Origin: JAKALD01 sp963817785
Lineage (GTDB): Bacteria > Pseudomonadota > Gammaproteobacteria > Burkholderiales > SG8-39
DNA length: 64,000 nt
Direction: 5' to 3'
Assembly: GCA_963817785.1 (NCBI GenBank)
Contig: CAWFPL010000008.1
Span: forward strand, 744,001 to 808,000
Part shown: piece after piece, positions 56,301 to 63,329 of the stretch
Numbering within the stretch: position 1 is the stretch's first letter
Layout: every line of letters begins with the position of its first letter
Notes under the pieces: generated by a model
Databases searched by the model: none
Told to the model about the DNA's origin: nothing
The model's input: only the letters and a program-made list of their open reading frames with translations
Made by a program: the position numbers and the translations under genes

Positions 56301-56739
56301 CGGCCGGGTCGGCGGCGGGCTTCGGCCCACGCAGGGCATCGGCGAGCTTCGCGAGGTTCGTCTGGCCGTCGGGGTCCGTGACGACGTGCAGGTCCAGGCC
56401 GTCGACGGCGATGTCGGAGAACACCCAGGCCCAGTGCAGCACGCTCGCCGCGTCCAGGTCGACGTAGAGGCGGCGCGCGCTCGCGATCGGGCTCCCGTTC
56501 GCTTCCGCGAGGCGGAAGTCGTCGGCTTCCAGGGTGAGCAGGAACGGATTGATGCGGACCTTGCCGACGCTCGCCTGGCGCTCGAGCCGCTCGTGGGCGA
56601 AGCGCGGCACGTCGCGCGCGACGAGATAGGGCGCGAGGAGGAAGCCGCAGGCCGCATACAGCGCGACGAGACCCGCCGCGGTGAGGACCCACCGATTGCG
56701 CAAGATGCGCGTCAGTACCTGCTTCATTCCGGAACGCAT
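53374..56739 (-). CDS. DUF748 (AsmA-like) envelope protein
   Basis: 1121 residues. An N-terminal signal anchor (about 14-38, WVLTAAGLVALYAACGFLLA) is followed by long beta-rich AsmA/DUF748-type repeats (for example RLYVDLDAASVLHWAWVFSD and DGLDLHVVTDPDGQTNLAKL). The conserved core near residues 790-900 is VRGALSPFAPKRFTDLRVVF and LDLNLRYRIQDGQLEGDNQI. The C-terminus resembles an OmpA-like helper region (LQVSVEGRYDPALDGRALRG). Related bridge-like proteins sit between inner and outer membrane and are linked to lipid transport or envelope integrity. ATG 56727 is an alternative start. Confidence 0.9.
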   Translation of the reverse strand: MRSGMKQVLTRILRNRWVLTAAGLVALYAACGFLLAPYLVARDVPRFAHERLERQASVGKVRINPFLLTLEADDFRLAEANGSPIASARRLYVDLDAASVLHWAWVFSDIAVDGLDLHVVTDPDGQTNLAKLADALRGPKPAADPAGAPPRMLFRHVELTHGSLTYTDRAQSGPASATLAPIDIRLDEVATLPDRTGKYAIQARLPGGGTMAWRGSLSLRPLASQGELAISGLKPAAIWKFLQGDFRLEPPEGEVKAQTSYRFDVSGGWPQLVLTGGRLGVADLALHLTGEAQPLLALQRIEASGIGLDLQRRAVTVSNLAVAQGEARASIAADGTLDWQRIAPARAKPAPPSASPWRVNFDAIDVAGVGARVADVSRAAPVTLEVGSIALQAAAQLELGGTTTSFSSSALHAGLSEVALKRDGAPLVALEKVTLGNATIDTAKREVALHELAVRGGNATLTRDAQGRIDLLSELSARRSGGAPGAKSTPWRFGLEAFTLGDFRVALADRSVEPPVRYDLTGVSAELTNLSSDLHARVPFEVSLRVAQGGELGATGSFAPDGSGAEVRLKLARLKLVPLQPLVARFASVNLKSGELSAEAMLQYQPGNSNGALRADGSVSLAGLRMTEAPSGQRLLACKALEAQGVRFALSPDQLTVKEVNLVRPDARLIVFKDHSFNLAKLLKTEGAARKRASAPSRAFPVRVGRVRVEDGTVDYADESLVLPFAAHVEALGGSVAGISSKVWSQAEVALEGRVGEYGLARVRGALSPFAPKRFTDLRVVFRNVDMPPLSPYTATFAGRKIASGRLDLNLRYRIQDGQLEGDNQILLDHFTLGERVEAPNALHLPLDLAIALLTDSQGRIDVAVPVQGDVSSPKFSYGHLIWQAIATVIEKVVTAPFRALGALLGGGAEKFGAIAFDPGSERVLPPELEKLKKVGEALAKRPQLQVSVEGRYDPALDGRALRGQMVRRELAAAQGVKLRPGEEPGPVAFDEARTQLALENLLRARAGGKAMTDFVAQFEKREGRKPERVNPLLGRLGKASPDRAFYQALYPRLVELQPLPDSQLTQLAQERASAVAHALVQEAGVQPARVSIGKTEAVSESGRHTVETRLVLGVVRTAAQ

Positions 56740-57442
56740 TTGGCGAGTGTCGTAACGCCGCGGCAGGATAGGCGATGCTGGACCCAGCGTTGACGCGGGT
56801 CAAGCCGCCGGCGCGCGCTTCAGGGAGGGTTCGACCACCCAAAACGCCGTGCGTTTCGGAACCGCGCCGGCACAAAGACAAAGGCCCCGAACCGGAGCCT
56901 ATGCGAGACGAATGCAGGCGCATCCGGATGTCCTGATTGGACTGCTGCTCTTCGGCCATTGCCGTCATGGACCGCAATTCAGTCGAATGGCCGGTGCAGC
57001 GCCGTTTGCCGACGTTGACGCGCTACGCTGGGTCAATAGGCCCTTTCGTCGGTCGCGTCGGACTGCGCCCGACCCAACGCGGTCGGATGCCAACCAAAGC
57101 TGCTTTACGCTAGCACCCGCCTTAGCTGTGCCAACCCATTACCGGTATTGCGATGGTACGGAAACTCGCAGAGTTGGTAGTGCCCCCCCGTCATTGGTAG
57201 AAAAATCCCAGGAGAGGCATGGGTTCAAATGCCTGGCTTTTTTGCAGGAGGGCGGCCCGGGACGCTACCTCTGGCCGTCCCCGGGGCGCTGCGACCCGTC
57301 ACAGCGGCTGTGGGGGTCAGGCGGGGCGCCCCCTGGGGGCCGGGGCTCGGCCTTCCTCAGCCGGGCTACCAGGGCGCGAGGGCTGAGGGGCGAGGGCGGC
57401 CAGCGCAGCCGGGGCGCATGCCGGGGCCGTGGCAGCCCGACG
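56740..57442. other. Gene-free stretch between DUF748 and the HEPN-like cluster
   Basis: No credible gene. It holds the TCGGCCATTGC word at 56952-56962 (also at 49401-49411), a terminator-like hairpin at 57215-57244, and a very GC-rich, self-complementary part at about 57245-57440 with many G/C runs. Frames in the latter encode only Gly/Pro/Arg-rich low-complexity strings. Probably the upstream DUF748 promoter plus eroded sequence. Confidence 0.5.
57215..57244 (+). terminator. Rho-independent terminator-like hairpin
   Basis: AGGCAT (57215-57220), loop GGGTTCAA, ATGCCT (57229-57234), then GGCTTTTTTG. A 6-bp stem followed by a T6 run on the plus strand fits an intrinsic terminator, but no plus-strand gene is recognisable upstream. 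It may end an unrecognised small RNA or be a leftover of a lost gene. The GGTTCAAATGCC segment also resembles a tRNA T-arm. Confidence 0.45.
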
Positions 57443-57898
57443 CTACGGACTAAGACCCAGCTTGCCGAGCACCTCATGCCAAGCCGCGAACACGTCTTTC
57501 ACGAGATCCTGCGCCGAAAGCGTAGACCCGTCACCGAGGGTGACAATGTAGTGGAGATCGATACCCTTTGCCTGGGCCAAGTGGACAGTGACGCCTGCTG
57601 AAGTAACGTAGGCGCCTTCCCGACTCTTGACTCGGTCGAGGTGCTTGCATGCGTTGGCAAGATCGGCAACGATGCACAGCGGCTTACACGCGCCCACCGT
57701 CGCCTCAATGGCATCCCGCGCGGCGCCCGCTTGGGGGTCATTCTTGATCCAGTCTTTGAGGTGCCAGCAATCTTGAAAGAAGTGTTGCAGATCGTCGTTA
57801 TATTCGACGGAGCTGATATATGGTGTGAGCAAGCGCTCGTACCCCCGCACCATGCGCCCGTACTGCGCTCGCCAATTTGTCAATGACGGGGACAGCAT
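57443..57898 (-). CDS. Uncharacterised protein (helical, KH-motif HEPN-like)
   Basis: 151 residues, not assignable to a named family. The helical first part contains DDLQHFFQDCWHLKDWIKND, a pattern found in accessory-genome hypothetical proteins, and the middle has IVADLANACKHLDR, a conserved Asn-x2-Lys-His. The C-terminal third is strand-rich (YVTSAGVTVHLAQAKGIDLH). ATG 57898 is preceded by AAGGCGAG. It is divergent from the next frameshifted gene (62-bp gap). Base composition is visibly less GC-rich than the core genes, suggesting acquisition. Confidence 0.7.
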   Translation of the reverse strand: MLSPSLTNWRAQYGRMVRGYERLLTPYISSVEYNDDLQHFFQDCWHLKDWIKNDPQAGAARDAIEATVGACKPLCIVADLANACKHLDRVKSREGAYVTSAGVTVHLAQAKGIDLHYIVTLGDGSTLSAQDLVKDVFAAWHEVLGKLGLSP

Positions 57899-57960
57899 GA
57901 TTGCTCGCCTTTCACCGCCTTCGCTGAACTCGCAAGCTAGCACGCACGTCTGGCGCCCAG

Positions 57961-58430
57961 ATGATTGAGCCCCTCATCAACCCAAGGGATCAGGAGTGGG
58001 TCGAAATGGTGGGCCGGTACATGCTCAATATGGGCGTGGTCGAGGGTGGCACGAGGCTGCTCGTAGCGCAAGTTCTCGGGACTGATCAGAACCCGATATT
58101 TAAGGATACGCTTGTCGCGAGAATTGGGTTTGTGCGCAAGAAGTTCCCCCAGGGCGATACGGCGCGGCATAAATGGGCAATGAACGCGTTCGATGTGGCG
58201 GAAAGGCATGCTGGCTTTAGGAACATCGTTGCCCACAGCCCGCTGATGATTTCCGCCACGCCGACGGTACGCTGCGGATACAGGGAATCATGAATCTCAG
58301 CCCGAAGGACCCCAAAAATGTGGCTGAGCTTATATCCCTGAAGGAGCTGCGCGGGCGTGTCGATGAGTCCGCCGTGCTGGGCAGGGCAATCCTGGAAATG
58401 CAACAGGACTTCGCAGGCTCGAACGGGTGA
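57961..58430 (+). pseudogene. Uncharacterised HEPN-like gene with a frameshift
   Basis: The first frame reads MIEPLINPRDQEWVEMVGRY, then GGTRLLVAQVLGTD and AFDVAERHAGFRNIVAHSPL, an R-x4-H motif typical of HEPN-fold proteins. Around 58245-58255 the reading shifts: the +1 frame continues FRHADGTLRIQGIMNLSPKD and VAELISLKELRGRVDESAVL to a stop at 58430. Together this would be about 156 residues; unshifted translation stops at 58293. Family function unknown; HEPN proteins are often ribonuclease-type toxins or defence effectors. Confidence 0.65.
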
Positions 58431-58498
58431 CCGTGGACTACAAGTACGACGTCGCTGTCTCGCTCCTGCACCGCGCTGCTCAATAGGGCTGCGCCCCC

Positions 58499-59332
58499 GT
58501 GACCGCCGACGAAAGGCTAGCGTCCGTCATGGTAAAAATTGAACGGGCCAAACAGCATGTCCTCGACGTGCAGGGGGCGGTCCGAGCCTTCCTCGAAACC
58601 GATCCCTACGGCGTCGTCGAAAAGGTAGATCCGCAGCTTGGGAAAATGAGCTATGAGATCGACCGCGTCGAGCGGATTCCCGCGTTCATTGCTGCAATTT
58701 CCGGGGACGCTCTCCAGAATCTTAGGAGCGCCCTCGATCATTTGGTCTACCAACTGCTGCTGGTCCAACTTAACGTTGACTTCTCGGAGGTGCACCTCAA
58801 TTTCCCGATCCGCAATACCGCGAAGGAATATGAATCCCTCATTAACGGAAAAATACAGCAGCGGCTTCGTGCTGACGCTGTAGAAGCACTCCGCGAAGTC
58901 GAAGCGTACAAGGGAGGGAACGGTCACGGGATTTGGACGCTCAACCGCTTGAACAATATCGACAAGCACCGAATCATCATCACGGTTGGAAGTGCGTCCA
59001 GAAGCGTGAACTTGGGAGGCATGATGTCGCGGCACCTCCGCGAGTTCATCCGCCGCAGCGGTGCTCCCGACGCTGAGGCCAGAGCTGCCGGGCTCCCCCA
59101 ACTCGACGCATTCTTTAGAGGCGCCGACAATATGTGTCCGCTCAAGGTGGGCGACGTACTTATCAGTAACCTTGAGCCGGATATGAAATTTGACGCAAAA
59201 AGAGATTTCCGCTTTGACGTAGCGATCAACAAGCCGCAAGTTATCGAGCGCAAGCCGCTGATTGAAACACTTCAGTACTTCTGCGACTTGATCGGCGGCA
59301 TTGCGACCTCCTTCAGACCGTGCCTCGCTTGA
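58499..59332 (+). CDS. Uncharacterised protein with HEPN-like R-x4-H motif
   Basis: 277 residues, no named family recognised. N-terminal helices (ERLASVMVKIERAKQHVLDV) lead to SGDALQNLRSALDHLVYQLL, which contains an R-x4-H motif, then YEIDRVERIP upstream and LNRLNNIDKHRIIITVGSAS downstream with a conserved Asp-Lys-His-Arg. The C-terminal half is mixed alpha/beta. The start is GTG or ATG around 58499. It lies 68 nt after the frameshifted gene on the same strand, so the two may have formed an operon. A nuclease or sensor role is only a guess. Confidence 0.7.
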   Translation: MTADERLASVMVKIERAKQHVLDVQGAVRAFLETDPYGVVEKVDPQLGKMSYEIDRVERIPAFIAAISGDALQNLRSALDHLVYQLLLVQLNVDFSEVHLNFPIRNTAKEYESLINGKIQQRLRADAVEALREVEAYKGGNGHGIWTLNRLNNIDKHRIIITVGSASRSVNLGGMMSRHLREFIRRSGAPDAEARAAGLPQLDAFFRGADNMCPLKVGDVLISNLEPDMKFDAKRDFRFDVAINKPQVIERKPLIETLQYFCDLIGGIATSFRPCLA

Positions 59333-59626
59333 CCGGGTCACTTTACTGGTCACGCCACGCGCAACCAATGGACTAGGCAGATAGGCTGGCGCTGCGAGAT
59401 CGACCACCTGATCAGCCGCGAGCTGGGCGGTGCCGATGAAGTCAAGAACCTCTGGCGCGAGGCTTACGGCACGAAGCCGTGGAACGCGGCGCTAAAGGAC
59501 AAGCTCGAGAACCGGCTGCACAAGGAGATGTGCGCCGGGCACATCACGCTTCAGCAGGCGCGCGACATGCTCGTGGATGATTGGCGGGTAGCGTACAGGA
59601 AGTATTACGGCGAGCCGATGAACTGA
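59333..59626 (+). pseudogene. HNH endonuclease, C-terminal remnant
   Basis: Open in frame from directly after the preceding stop, without a start codon: GWRCEIDHLISRELGGADEV, KNLWREAYGTKPWNAALKDK, LENRLHKEMCAGHITLQQAR and a final WRVAYRKYYGEPMN. The D-H-L-I ... L-G-G ... N-L-W pattern is the HNH metal-binding core. In relatives this core is preceded by a signal peptide and 60-100 residues that are missing here. The fragment abuts the stop of the upstream gene, marking a deletion or insertion joint. Confidence 0.75.
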
Positions 59627-59629
59627 CCG

Positions 59630-60409
59630 CTAGGGCGACTGGATTTTCCCGCGCCGCCACCACACCAGGAGAAGAAGTGCGCCGATCACAAGGTAAACCG
59701 TGGACGGCTCCGGGACGCTCTCCGCTTCAATTAACTGAAGTGTGCCCGCGGCGCCGGGACCAGCGGCGCCACCAGAGTAGTTCAGCGTCCATAGTCCTCC
59801 TGCAAACGATAGTTGACCGCTTAGGGCGACCGCGTTGGCGCCAGGACCTGGGGGCGCACCCCAAGGGTCCATGAAGTTCAGCGTTGCGCTAAGAGCCACC
59901 GTATCGTAATTCGACATGCCGGTCACGGCTATGGCGTGACCACCGATGCCGCTGTTCCATGAGAACGCCACGTCAACACCTTGGCCATGCGCAAGTTGAT
60001 CATAGAGGAATTGGCCAGAGGCAGCGACAATGCTGGTGCCAAGTTGGCTTTCCACCGAGATCACATCGGCCAAGCCAGTGCTTTCAAGGTAACCAATTGT
60101 CCCACTTGCAATGTCTGCAAACGCACAACCGCGTCCGGGAACCAGTTGCATATCGGCCGCGAGCGCGTTGATCGTATCCGGCGCGCTAACGCCAAGTAGA
60201 CCGGCCACCTTGGAGCCATATCGGCTGTCCAGATAGACGAAGGAGTCGTAGACCGAAGTCGGAGCGCATGAAACGGTGGGATCCGTTATGCCTGGTGCGC
60301 CTTGTCCGACGTTGCCAACCCCACCCAGGCTCACCGCTGGGAGCACGGCAGCAGAACAGACGCGCGTGAGAAGTACCGCTACAAAGCTGAGGGCGATAAT
60401 GCGTTTCAT
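59630..60409 (-). CDS. Secreted PEP-CTERM protein with C39-like Cys/His/Asp pattern
   Basis: 259 residues. Sec signal MKRIIALSFVAVLLTRVCSA; C-terminal sorting tail VPEPSTVYLVIGALLLLVWW followed by RRGK, the PEP-CTERM signal processed by exosortase. Between them are a Cys at the start of a helix (VSCAPTSVYDSFVYLDSRYG), a His in GIGGHAIAVTGM and an Asp in LNFMDPWG, in the order and context of C39/papain-fold peptidases. It may be an exported protease-like or inactive binding protein linked to exopolysaccharide. It lies between the HNH remnant and ureD and has no partner genes. Confidence 0.8.
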   Translation of the reverse strand: MKRIIALSFVAVLLTRVCSAAVLPAVSLGGVGNVGQGAPGITDPTVSCAPTSVYDSFVYLDSRYGSKVAGLLGVSAPDTINALAADMQLVPGRGCAFADIASGTIGYLESTGLADVISVESQLGTSIVAASGQFLYDQLAHGQGVDVAFSWNSGIGGHAIAVTGMSNYDTVALSATLNFMDPWGAPPGPGANAVALSGQLSFAGGLWTLNYSGGAAGPGAAGTLQLIEAESVPEPSTVYLVIGALLLLVWWRRGKIQSP

Positions 60410-60953
60410 CTCTGCCTGCCCGTGCGAAATCGATTGTCGGGAGCTCTTACAAGAAACCGGAAAAGACTTCCATCAAGCTTGCCGAATGCATATGCCGTGC
60501 CGATTTTCTCAAGTCTCTGTAAGTTGGGGCATTCCCATCGGCGCAATTCCGTCCCGATGATTGCGCTGTAAGCCCAGCCGACATGCACGATGCACACATG
60601 GCGACGATTGGCGAATGTATGAGGCACCTGCGGAGAGACTGTGGTCCATTGGAGGACAAGCCGTCCCTTTTTCTCCGGACTATCGGCAGGCTTCCGGTCA
60701 TAAAAACTGCTGGATCAGGTGAAGCCAGCGTCCGCTCTTGGCGCCATTGCGGCCGCTTATGGCGAAAAGATCAGGCGGCGGCAACGGCCGAGAAGCGAAC
60801 GTCCGCGACACTTCATGCGCTTGGCGGTTCTGGCGGCAAGCGGTCATTGCTACAAGTTGGCTACAGTGACTCCGAGGTCGGCGGCCTGGTGTCTGCTATG
60901 CGATTGAAACGCCGTCGCTGGTGCAGAGCGCCGCGCCGCCGCGTGGCCCACGG
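60410..60953. other. Gene-free stretch between the PEP-CTERM gene and ureD
   Basis: No convincing gene on either strand. It contains TTGGCGCCATTGCGGCCGCTTA (60739-60760), closely related to a sequence at 49401-49420 near the other side of the inserted region, plus further GC-rich words of the same type up to about 60850. The first 150 nt should include the PEP-CTERM gene promoter. Likely eroded repeat sequence. Confidence 0.5.
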
Positions 60954-61796
60954 TCAGGTGCGCCAGATCCGCGGCTCGATTGCCTCGCGCCCGAGAAGCG
61001 ACGGGCGCAAGATGCGCCACAGCGCGATGAACCAGTTGCGCGCGGACTCGCTCGAAGCGCCGAGATAGCGCGCGACGAGCAGCCCTGGTAGCCGGGTCAC
61101 CGCGCCCTCGCCAGCGTGTGGATGAAGCGCGCGGCACCCGGCGAGCACGTAGTCGTCGATCGAGGGCGCCGCCGCAAGCAGCGTCCCAGCCACCGGCTCC
61201 CCGCGCAAGCCCGCGGCCGATTCGAGCAGCGGCGATCCGCCCTCGATTCGCGCGCGCTCGTGCCAAAGCAGCTTGCCATCGCGCATCACGTCAGTCGCGA
61301 GCCGGCACGCGCCGCGCGCAAAGCGCTCGCCCGAGCCGCTGCGCCCGAGGCACAGAATTTCCAAGCCGATGAAGCGTGCGTCGCTCGCGAGCCGCACCTC
61401 GGTCCGCATCTCGGCGAGCGCGCCGTCAAACACGATCGTTTCCTGCGGCAGCCACTCGAGGCACGCGCCGGCGGCCACCTCGAACGCCAGGCTCTGGCGG
61501 GCCCACGGGCCGGCCGAGCGGTACCACTTGCCTGCCCCCGGCGTGGTCAGCAGTGCGTGCGCGCCCCCTCCCACCTCCGCCGCGATTTCGAGCTCGTCGC
61601 CGCCCGCGATGCCGCCGGGCGGATGCAGCACGATCGCGTGGCACACGCCCTCGCCCTCGGGATAGAGCGGCTTTTGTACCGCGAGCGGTCCGTCCTGGCG
61701 GCGCGCGGCGAGCACGCTGCGCTCGCCGCGGCGCTCGAAGCCGAGCGCGAGCTGCGCGCGCCAGCTGGCGAGGTGAACGAGCTCGGCGAGTTGCAT
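60954..61796 (-). CDS. ureD: Urease accessory protein UreD
   Basis: 280 residues: LALGFERRGERSVLAARRQD, QKPLYPEGEGVCHAIVLHPP, GGIAGGDELEIAAEVGGGAH and TTPGAGKWYRS are the classical UreD (UreH) sequence. It scaffolds nickel insertion with UreF and UreG. It follows urtE by 7 nt, as in canonical urt-ureD operons, but ureA, normally the next gene, is about 14 kb away across unrelated genes. The stop codon is intact. Confidence 0.95.
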   Translation of the reverse strand: MQLAELVHLASWRAQLALGFERRGERSVLAARRQDGPLAVQKPLYPEGEGVCHAIVLHPPGGIAGGDELEIAAEVGGGAHALLTTPGAGKWYRSAGPWARQSLAFEVAAGACLEWLPQETIVFDGALAEMRTEVRLASDARFIGLEILCLGRSGSGERFARGACRLATDVMRDGKLLWHERARIEGGSPLLESAAGLRGEPVAGTLLAAAPSIDDYVLAGCRALHPHAGEGAVTRLPGLLVARYLGASSESARNWFIALWRILRPSLLGREAIEPRIWRT

Positions 61797-61803
61797 GCGG
61801 CGA

Positions 61804-62496
61804 TCATACCGCCAGCCGCTCGCGCACGCGGTCGGCGTCCATCTCCGCGCCGCGCCCGCGCGCGACGATCTCGCCGCGCTCCATGACCAGGTACTGGTCG
61901 GCCAGGGACCGCGCGAAGTCGTAGTACTGCTCGACCAGCAGGATCGCCATCTCCCCGGTTGCGGCCAGGGTGCGGATCGCGCGCTCGATGTCCTTGATGA
62001 TCGAGGGCTGGATGCCCTCGGTCGGCTCGTCGAGGATCAGCAGCCTGGGCTGCATCGCGAGCGCGCGTCCGATGGCGAGCTGCTGCTGCTGGCCGCCCGA
62101 GAGGTCGCCGCCGCGCCGCCGCAGCATCTGCCTGAGCACCGGGAACATCTCGAAGATGCGCGCGGGCAGGCTCGCGCCGCGCGGCCGGCTGGCCAGGCCC
62201 ATGTCCAGGTTCTCGGCCACCGTCAGGCGCGGGAAGATCTCGCGCCCCTGCGGCACGTAGCCGATGCCCGCGCGCACGCGCACGTAGGGCGGCGCGCTGC
62301 CGAGCTCCCGCCCGTCGAAGCGCACGCTGCCGCTCGCCGCGGGCACCAGGCCCATCAGCGTCTTGAGCAGCGTTGTCTTGCCCACGCCGTTGCGGCCGAG
62401 CAGCGCGGTCACCTGGCCCTGCTGCAGCTCGAACGACAGGTCGCGCAGGATGTGGCTGCCGCCGTAGTACTGGTTGAGATGGGCGACGGCGAGCAC
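61804..62496 (-). CDS. urtE: Urea ABC transporter ATPase UrtE
   Basis: 230 residues, LivF type: Walker A GRNGVGKTTLLKTLMG, signature LSGGQQQQLAIGRALA, Walker B LLILDEPTEGIQPSI. The QYYGGSHILRDLSFEL N-terminus and the EGIQPSIIKDIERAI segment are typical of UrtE. GTG 62496 is 2 nt after the UrtD stop. One of two ATPases of the high-affinity urea importer. Confidence 0.95.
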   Translation of the reverse strand: MLAVAHLNQYYGGSHILRDLSFELQQGQVTALLGRNGVGKTTLLKTLMGLVPAASGSVRFDGRELGSAPPYVRVRAGIGYVPQGREIFPRLTVAENLDMGLASRPRGASLPARIFEMFPVLRQMLRRRGGDLSGGQQQQLAIGRALAMQPRLLILDEPTEGIQPSIIKDIERAIRTLAATGEMAILLVEQYYDFARSLADQYLVMERGEIVARGRGAEMDADRVRERLAV

Positions 62497-62498
62497 GG

Positions 62499-63329
62499 CT
62501 AGCGCCCCAGATAGACTTCGATCACGCGCGGGTCGCTCTGCACCTGCTCGTGCGGGCCCTCGGCGAGCACGCTGCCCTCGTGCAGCACGGTCACCTTGCG
62601 CGCGATGCTGGCGACGAACGCCATGTCGTGCTCGACCACCACCAGCGAGTGCTTGCCCGCGAGCGACAGGAACAGCTCCGCGGTGCGCTCGGTCTCGTCG
62701 TCGCTCATGCCCGCCACCGGCTCGTCGAGCAGCAGCAGCTTCGGCTCCTGCATGAGCAGCATGGCGATCTCGAGCCACTGCTTCTGGCCGTGCGAGAGCA
62801 GGCCCGCCGGCCGGTCGGCGTTCTCGGCCAGGCGCACCCGGCGCAGCATCTCGGCGATGCGGTCGCGCTCCTCCGGCGACAGGCGCGCGAACAGGGTCTT
62901 GCGCACCCGCTTGTCGGCCTTCATCGCGAGCTCCAGGTTCTCGAACACCGAGTGCTGCTCGAAGATCGTCGGCTTCTGGAATTTGCGGCCGATCCCGGCC
63001 TGCGCGATCTCGGGCTCGGACAAGCGCGTCAGGTCGATCGTCTGCCCGAAGAACGCGCTGCCGGTGTCGGGGCGCGTCTTGCCGGTGATCACGTCCATCA
63101 TGGTGGTCTTGCCGGCGCCGTTCGGACCGATGACGCAGCGCAGCTCGCCGACGTCGATCGACAGCGAAAGATCCTTCAACGCCTGGAAGCCGTCGAAGCT
63201 GACGCTGATGCCCTCCAGGTACAGGATCGCGCCGTGCGCGGTGTCCAGGCCGCCCTTGGACACCCGGCCGAACGCCGCCTCGCCCGAGGGGCCGCCGTCG
63301 AGCGCGGTGGTGAAGGCGATGGTGCTCAC
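62499..63329 (-). CDS. urtD: Urea ABC transporter ATPase UrtD
   Basis: 276 residues, LivG type with an N-terminal extension: Walker A GPNGAGKTTMMDVITG, signature-type LLSHGQKQWLEIAMLLMQEP (the QKQWLEI variant is diagnostic for UrtD) and Walker B LLLLDEPVAGMSDDETERT. GTG 63329 overlaps the UrtC stop by 4 nt. Confidence 0.95.
   Translation of the reverse strand: MSTIAFTTALDGGPSGEAAFGRVSKGGLDTAHGAILYLEGISVSFDGFQALKDLSLSIDVGELRCVIGPNGAGKTTMMDVITGKTRPDTGSAFFGQTIDLTRLSEPEIAQAGIGRKFQKPTIFEQHSVFENLELAMKADKRVRKTLFARLSPEERDRIAEMLRRVRLAENADRPAGLLSHGQKQWLEIAMLLMQEPKLLLLDEPVAGMSDDETERTAELFLSLAGKHSLVVVEHDMAFVASIARKVTVLHEGSVLAEGPHEQVQSDPRVIEVYLGR

Noticed and set aside
57150..57240. tRNA-like pieces: GAGTTGGTAG resembling a D-arm and GGGTTCAAATGCC resembling a T-arm
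   Set aside because: No acceptor stem pairs, the T-arm stem does not form with a 7-nt loop, and the spacing is wrong. The second piece is better explained as a terminator-like hairpin with a T-run.
57245..57440. Extremely GC-rich, self-complementary stretch considered as a structured RNA
   Set aside because: Many overlapping G/C runs allow countless pairings; no single consistent fold or known RNA motif could be recognised by eye.
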